From IMG/VR virus record IMGVR_UViG_3300018013_000033, positions 1 through 22,978 of that record: a DNA stretch of 22,978 nucleotides, one strand, 5' to 3'. The translations under genes and the position numbers were made by a program. The DNA is from a virus. The notes under the pieces were generated by a model that was not told where the DNA came from, did not search any database, and saw only the letters and a program-made list of their open reading frames with translations. Positions 18,958 to 22,978 of the stretch are shown here, one piece after another. Numbering within the stretch: position 1 is the stretch's first letter; the number at the start of each line of letters is the position of its first letter.

Positions 18958-20619
18958 ATGTCTGATCTTGTCACTGCCTTGCAGCTCGTCATCAGTGGGA
19001 ACAGTGCATCTGCGATAGCTGCGCTCGAAGAAGTCGAAGCCGCGACCGACAAACTCGGCTCGGCCAGCGACAAGCTCGCAGCCCAACAGGCCGCCGCCGC
19101 AACGGCCGGCCACAAAGGTCTGCTGCTCATGGCGGGCGGCGTGGGTCTGGTCGCGGCGGCGCTAGGCGCTGCGGTCGACATCGCCGGCAAGCAGGCCGCA
19201 GCCGTCATTCAAGTCGAAAAGCTCACCGGCATGAACGCCAAGTATGCCAGCGAGTTCGTCGCCCAGACACAAGCTATGGGAGTGTCCAGCGACCAGCTGG
19301 GCTCCATCATCGGGCGCTCACTCAAGAACGTGCAGAACGTGATCGATGGCACCACCAAGGCCACCAGCGCACAAGGTCAGGCGTTTGCCGATCTCAACAT
19401 GAAAATGGCCAACCTGAAGGGCGACAGCGCTGGTCAAGTTCTGGACCTCATACGGGGCAAGATTGCCCAGATGAACGCGGGCATCGAGCGCACGTTCGTC
19501 ATACAGACGATTTTTGGCCGCGGTGCTACTGCCAACCAGGGCCTGCTGCGCTACCTGACCGCCAGCAACTCGCAGCTCGACGAGATCAACGCCAAGGCAA
19601 AGGAGTTCGGCCTAATCTTCACGCAGGCGCAGCTCGATCAAGCCGCTAAGTTTGGCGCCATGCTACGCGCCGTTGGAATGGAGTTCAAGGGTCTCGCGGT
19701 GCAGATCGGCACTGAGCTGATCCCGCCTCTGACGACGATGCTTAAGGCGCTCGCCGGGGGGCTCGAACTGTTCCAGCACATCGCCAACATGTTTGGTCCA
19801 CTCAAGGGCCTGTTCATGATCTTCGTCGCGGCGGCCCCGGGCGTGCTGCTGTTCTTCGTCGGCCTGATGAAAGTGGTGCAGGCGTACAAGATCCTCAACG
19901 AGACGATGACGGGGACCAACGCGCTGCAAGCCATCTTCAAGGGCCGTGTCGTAGCGTCCACCACTGCCACCGAAGGCGAGACTGTCGCCACCGAGACACA
20001 GACCGGAGCGCTCAAGGCGCAGATGGTCACCCTGGGCCTCTACGTGATCGCCATCGCGGCCGCCATCGTCGCGATCTACGCCATCGTCAAGGCGTGGCAA
20101 GCCGCTGAGCAGGCAGCGCAGCAGTACAAGGATTCGGTCGCCGGCTTCAATCAGACGGTCGCTCAGAACCAGCCCGAGGAGGCCAAGTTCGGCCAGCTCA
20201 AGGGCGGCCAGACGATGGCGCAGATCAACGCCTCGGCAAACGCTGCCAAGTACACGTCGCCGGGTGCCGCCGGATATGCGGGCGAGTTCTACAAGCGCTC
20301 GATGGAGTTCGCCGCACAACCACTCTCCATCCTCCACTGGTACGCCCAGGGCGGTTCATTCACCGTCAGCAAGCCGACCGTCATCGGCGTCGGCGAGAAG
20401 GGCAAGGAGCTTGTCACTGTCACGCCAGGTGGCGCCGGCACTGACGTCGGAGCGGCCGCGGGCGTCGCTGGCGCCGCCGGCGGCAAACCTACAGTGCAGA
20501 TCGTCGTACAGAACGTCTTCGGCACCATCAACCGCCAGATCGCGCAGCAGTGGGCCGAACCCCTCGCGCAGGCGCTTGGCGAAAAGCTGTACACCACGAC
20601 TCACGGGGCAGGTCACTGA
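18958..20619 (+). CDS. Tape measure protein
   Basis: 553 residues from the ATG at 18958, with only a weak AAGG upstream. Long, Ala/Gly-rich and helical with hydrophobic segments (GLLLMAGGVGLVAAALGAAV near residue 55; FMIFVAAAPGVLLFFVGLMK near residue 283; LYVIAIAAAIVAIYAIVKAW near residue 360). Near the C-terminus, AQGGSFTVSKPTVIGVGEKG then KELVTVTP is the usual tape-measure ending (GG-x-x-x-KPTxxxVGExGxE). It sets tail length: at the usual about 1.5 angstrom per residue this would predict roughly 80 nm. The minus-strand cassette separates it from the chaperones. Confidence 0.9.
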   Translation: MSDLVTALQLVISGNSASAIAALEEVEAATDKLGSASDKLAAQQAAAATAGHKGLLLMAGGVGLVAAALGAAVDIAGKQAAAVIQVEKLTGMNAKYASEFVAQTQAMGVSSDQLGSIIGRSLKNVQNVIDGTTKATSAQGQAFADLNMKMANLKGDSAGQVLDLIRGKIAQMNAGIERTFVIQTIFGRGATANQGLLRYLTASNSQLDEINAKAKEFGLIFTQAQLDQAAKFGAMLRAVGMEFKGLAVQIGTELIPPLTTMLKALAGGLELFQHIANMFGPLKGLFMIFVAAAPGVLLFFVGLMKVVQAYKILNETMTGTNALQAIFKGRVVASTTATEGETVATETQTGALKAQMVTLGLYVIAIAAAIVAIYAIVKAWQAAEQAAQQYKDSVAGFNQTVAQNQPEEAKFGQLKGGQTMAQINASANAAKYTSPGAAGYAGEFYKRSMEFAAQPLSILHWYAQGGSFTVSKPTVIGVGEKGKELVTVTPGGAGTDVGAAAGVAGAAGGKPTVQIVVQNVFGTINRQIAQQWAEPLAQALGEKLYTTTHGAGH

Positions 20620-21776
20620 TGGCCTTCACGATAGGGAGTCTAGAGTTCGGCACACCCGGAAGCGGCTACATGGTCAACGGCCCGATCACCCGTAAGCTCG
20701 AGCCAAAGCTGATCGTCCGGCAAAATCCGTTCGCCTTAGTCGACAACCAGATCGCCAACGTGCAGAACGCCATCTCCGAGTGGTCTATCCCGATCCGCAT
20801 CTATGGCGCCGGCGCGACCAAGGCGCTAGTGGTCGCCGACATGGCCGCCAAGATCGCTGCCCTGAACGCCGTCCTGACCGCCGACCCGAACCCGAACTTC
20901 ATCGAGGACTCGCTGGACTACTCAGGATCGCCCGTCACCTACTACCAGATGGTGAAGTCCAACGCCATCCTGCCCGGCCGCCAGGACCTGACCGAGAAGC
21001 GCGGCGTCTACGAAGAGACGATCGTCGTGCGCACCTGGCCGTTCGGCAGTCTGGATGAGTCCGTGTCAATCACGCTGGACCCCGATACCGTCACCAAGGT
21101 AGCCCTGTTCCCGCTGTGCGGCTGGAGCGACCCCGACGACGACGGCGACCCCGTGGCGATAGCGCTCGAGGGCGACGCGCCCGCGCCGCTTACGATCACC
21201 ATCGCGGGCTCGGCGCTCGCCAACGCCGTCTGCGCCGTCTGCCCGCCCGGCAGCAGCATCGGAGACTTCTACTTCTCAGACACCGTCGGGCCGTTCACTG
21301 AGCCCTGCGTGATGGAAGTCGTCACGGTTCCGCTCGCTGGCCGCTACCGTGCCCTAGCGTACCTCACGTCCGGCACGGCCGGCGCCACTTACGGCATCGG
21401 GACGGGCGACGCCACCACGCCGCAGACGACGGTCTTCTTGGCAAGCACCGGCGAGACTCCCGCGCTTACCGATCTCGGCGAGTTCTCCGCCACCGCCGGC
21501 CTGAACTTGTCGCTGTTCCTCGTCTCGGGACACGCCTGGTGCATGGGTCTCATCATCGTGCCGGTCGACGTATCGTGCGTGAGCGCGTGGAAGCTACCCA
21601 CCGTCTCTGCGCTTGTATTTTCATACAACGCCAACACGCACCTGTCCTATGTCATCGGCAACGGCATCACCGCGCCGCTCGACATGGCCAACCTGCTCGT
21701 CGTCACCGACCCAGGGGGCAGCGAGTACACCGTCAGCATCACATACAACCCCCTGCTCTACGGCTGGGGACAATAG
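20619..21776 (+). CDS. Distal tail / minor tail protein
   Basis: 385 residues, ATG overlapping the tape measure stop by one base. The opening (MAFTIGSLEFGTPGSGYMVN) and the following IVRQNPFALVDNQIANVQN are typical of the protein that follows the tape measure and begins the baseplate. The N-terminal about 190 residues would be the ring-forming domain. The C-terminal about 190 residues are beta-rich with many Thr/Ala/Gly residues, suggesting a jelly-roll or galectin-like addition. Family not fully recognised; position is the main support. Confidence 0.7.
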   Translation: MAFTIGSLEFGTPGSGYMVNGPITRKLEPKLIVRQNPFALVDNQIANVQNAISEWSIPIRIYGAGATKALVVADMAAKIAALNAVLTADPNPNFIEDSLDYSGSPVTYYQMVKSNAILPGRQDLTEKRGVYEETIVVRTWPFGSLDESVSITLDPDTVTKVALFPLCGWSDPDDDGDPVAIALEGDAPAPLTITIAGSALANAVCAVCPPGSSIGDFYFSDTVGPFTEPCVMEVVTVPLAGRYRALAYLTSGTAGATYGIGTGDATTPQTTVFLASTGETPALTDLGEFSATAGLNLSLFLVSGHAWCMGLIIVPVDVSCVSAWKLPTVSALVFSYNANTHLSYVIGNGITAPLDMANLLVVTDPGGSEYTVSITYNPLLYGWGQ

Positions 21777-21785
21777 GAGGTTTCA

Positions 21786-22181
21786 ATGCCTTTGGACCCA
21801 GCAATCCTCGCCGATCTTCTCGAGGCTGCCGCCAACGCAGCGTCCTATGACCCGGCGACGCCCATCTACCTCGCCGCCATGACTTCATCGCCGACCGACT
21901 CAACGCAGGGCACCGAGTGCACCGGCGACGGCTATGTGCGCTGCATGGTGACGCCGTCGAGTGCCTTCGCGCTCGTCTCGGGCGACTGGAAGAACAGCTC
22001 GGACATCGTGTTCGCCGCGGCCACCGACACGTGGCCCGACGACATCGTGGCGATCTCGGCCTACGACGACGTGACCGCCACAGACCACCGCCAGTGGTAC
22101 TACGTCCTCGACACGCCCGTCGCGGTGGCCAGCGGAAACGCCCTGCGCATCCCGTCCGGCGACCTGATCATCTCGTTCTGA
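21786..22181 (+). CDS. Small tail protein of the tail-fibre-associated family
   Basis: 131 residues after AGGAGG (21775-21780). The layout [20 protein letters not shown] then [35 protein letters not shown] and [16 protein letters not shown] is shared by a widespread phage tail protein: a Tyr-Leu-Ala strand, a GxGYxR turn, an F-x-A-x-x-x-W strand and a final IPSGxLxI strand. Members usually lie just before tail-fibre genes, as here. Exact structural role is not established. Confidence 0.75.
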   Translation: MPLDPAILADLLEAAANAASYDPATPIYLAAMTSSPTDSTQGTECTGDGYVRCMVTPSSAFALVSGDWKNSSDIVFAAATDTWPDDIVAISAYDDVTATDHRQWYYVLDTPVAVASGNALRIPSGDLIISF

Positions 22182-22185
22182 CGAC

Positions 22186-22978
22186 ATGACCACGCCCGGC
22201 ATCTGGCACGCGTTCCACTACGAGGGTGCGGACGGCAGCGACCCCGACCAGGTGCAGCCGGCGCGCGACTGGAACTCTGCCCACGTCATCGACGACGACA
22301 GCATCCCGGCCAGCGCCATCATCGGCGGCGCGGTCGGCGCTACTGGTCCGTCGGGAGCGCCGGGTCCTACGGGCGCCTCTGGCAGCCCCGGGGCCACAGG
22401 TGCGTCTGGTGCGTCTGGTGTGGGCTCAAGCGGCGCCACGGGGCCTGTGGGCGCGTCAGGGAGCACCGGCGCGACGGGCGGTACGGGTGGCACGGGGGCG
22501 ACCGGCGCTACGGGCAGCACTGGCGCTAGTGGCAGCACGGGGACTACCGGAGCCACCGGCTCTACCGGCAGCATAGGAGCGACTGGCACCAGCGGAGGCA
22601 CCGGCGCAACCGGTTCGGCGTTCGGCCCCTATCCCACGAACCTTATCCTCGAATGGCTCGCCTCTCTGGCGAACAACGGCACCGACCCCGGCTCCGGCTC
22701 TCTGGCGACGTGGGCCGACGCATCGGTCAACGGCAAGACCGGAGCTGTCACCAACGGCTTCTCTGCCGGGACGGACGGCTGGGAGGGCAACGGCCAGTCG
22801 GGAAACCCCTATGACCTGCTACTCAACGGCACGAGCGACTACGTTACCAGTTCCGCCGCCTTCGCTCAGTCTTCAAACCAGTGGTCCGTCGAGATGTGGG
22901 TGCGCTACGACGGCGGCAGCCTCGCCACCTACAACAAGCGGCTCATCGTGCATGGCGTCTCGAATACTGACGGCATGC
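22186..22978 (+). CDS. Tail fibre with collagen-like shaft and probable LamG-type lectin domain (3' truncated)
   Basis: Open from ATG 22186 to the window edge (264 codons). Residues 1-50 ([20 protein letters not shown] then [10 protein letters not shown]) match the usual N-terminal attachment segment of phage fibres. Residues 51-143 are Gly-X-Y triplets dominated by GAT, GAS and GST, with a break near residue 80, forming a shaft. From about 147 ([20 protein letters not shown]) the sequence turns into a beta fold: [20 protein letters not shown] then [17 protein letters not shown], the opening of a concanavalin/LamG-3-type domain that probably binds host sugars. The end lies beyond the window. 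Confidence 0.85.
   Translation, partial: MTTPGIWHAFHYEGADGSDPDQVQPARDWNSAHVIDDDSIPASAIIGGAVGATGPSGAPGPTGASGSPGATGASGASGVGSSGATGPVGASGSTGATGGTGGTGATGATGSTGASGSTGTTGATGSTGSIGATGTSGGTGATGSAFGPYPTNLILEWLASLANNGTDPGSGSLATWADASVNGKTGAVTNGFSAGTDGWEGNGQSGNPYDLLLNGTSDYVTSSAAFAQSSNQWSVEMWVRYDGGSLATYNKRLIVHGVSNTDGM
22336..22614 (+). repeat. Collagen-like Gly-X-Y coding repeat in tail fibre
   Basis: About 31 nine-base units, each beginning GG, with Thr/Ser/Ala in the other positions (GGCGCTACG and GGCAGCACT types). The repetition is stronger at the protein than the DNA level; the units are not identical, so this is a coding repeat rather than an array. Confidence 0.9.

Noticed and set aside
18159-18965. 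268-codon + strand frame opposite the HNH gene
   Set aside because: It is the complement of a gene with unmistakable zinc and HNH motifs and has no start signal.
1-22978. Integrase, repressor, attachment site or lysis genes that would establish lifestyle
   Set aside because: No recombinase catalytic motif, repressor, holin/endolysin pair or direct-repeat attachment site was seen. Temperate or lytic nature cannot be judged from this window.

Overview
This window is about 23 kb of a GC-rich tailed bacteriophage or prophage genome (Caudoviricetes), from the late edge of an accessory/early region through packaging, capsid and tail genes to the start of a tail-fibre gene. Almost every gene lies on the + strand. 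Genes are packed head to tail, and many stop codons overlap the next start by four bases (ATGA, GTGA or TTGA). GTG and TTG starts are common. The head genes have a Mu-like flavour: a DUF935-type portal fused to an F-like minor head domain, and an I-like protease with a nested scaffold. A tape measure, a tube protein and two chaperone-like genes indicate a long-tailed virion; no sheath gene is seen. One minus-strand gene appears to have a leaderless promoter, an arrangement frequent in high-GC Gram-positive bacteria. An actinobacterial host is therefore plausible but unproven. No integrase, repressor or lysis gene is visible. Layout. (1) 1-2443: small accessory genes of unknown function, linked by a repeated boundary sequence that encodes the C-terminal tag ARRTEGEK and supplies the ribosome binding site of the following gene. 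(2) 2348-5580: a 31-aa membrane microprotein, a VRR-NUC nuclease, two DNA-binding-type proteins (the second a probable small terminase), a putative metallopeptidase-like protein, a treble-clef/HNH-like protein, two related small proteins at a second type of boundary repeat, three more membrane microproteins and a class I methyltransferase. (3) 5573-7021: large terminase. (4) 7022-7540: a gene-free stretch rich in perfect long-range inverted repeats, ending in a strong intrinsic-terminator-like hairpin and then a candidate promoter and a 12-codon leader ORF. This is the best candidate for an undescribed structured RNA. (5) 7541-13833: head module with a small acidic protein, the portal fusion, protease/scaffold, two paralogous decoration-type proteins (one with a collagen-like tail) and the major capsid protein. 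(6) 13846-17567: post-capsid hairpin, connector and tail-completion genes, tail tube and two chaperone-like genes. (7) 17570-18949: a minus-strand insertion of a membrane-anchored secreted-type protein and an HNH endonuclease, resembling a moron or homing cassette. (8) 18958-22978: tape measure, distal tail protein, small tail protein, and the 5' part of a tail fibre with a collagen-like shaft and a probable LamG-type lectin domain, cut by the window end. How the genes work together: the small and large terminases recognise and pump DNA through the portal into a prohead built from the capsid protein on the nested scaffold and matured by the protease. Decoration proteins coat the shell. Connector genes join it to a tail assembled on the tape measure with help from the chaperones. 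Collagen-like Gly-X-Y segments occur in three separate virion proteins, suggesting a shared adhesive or trimerising theme.
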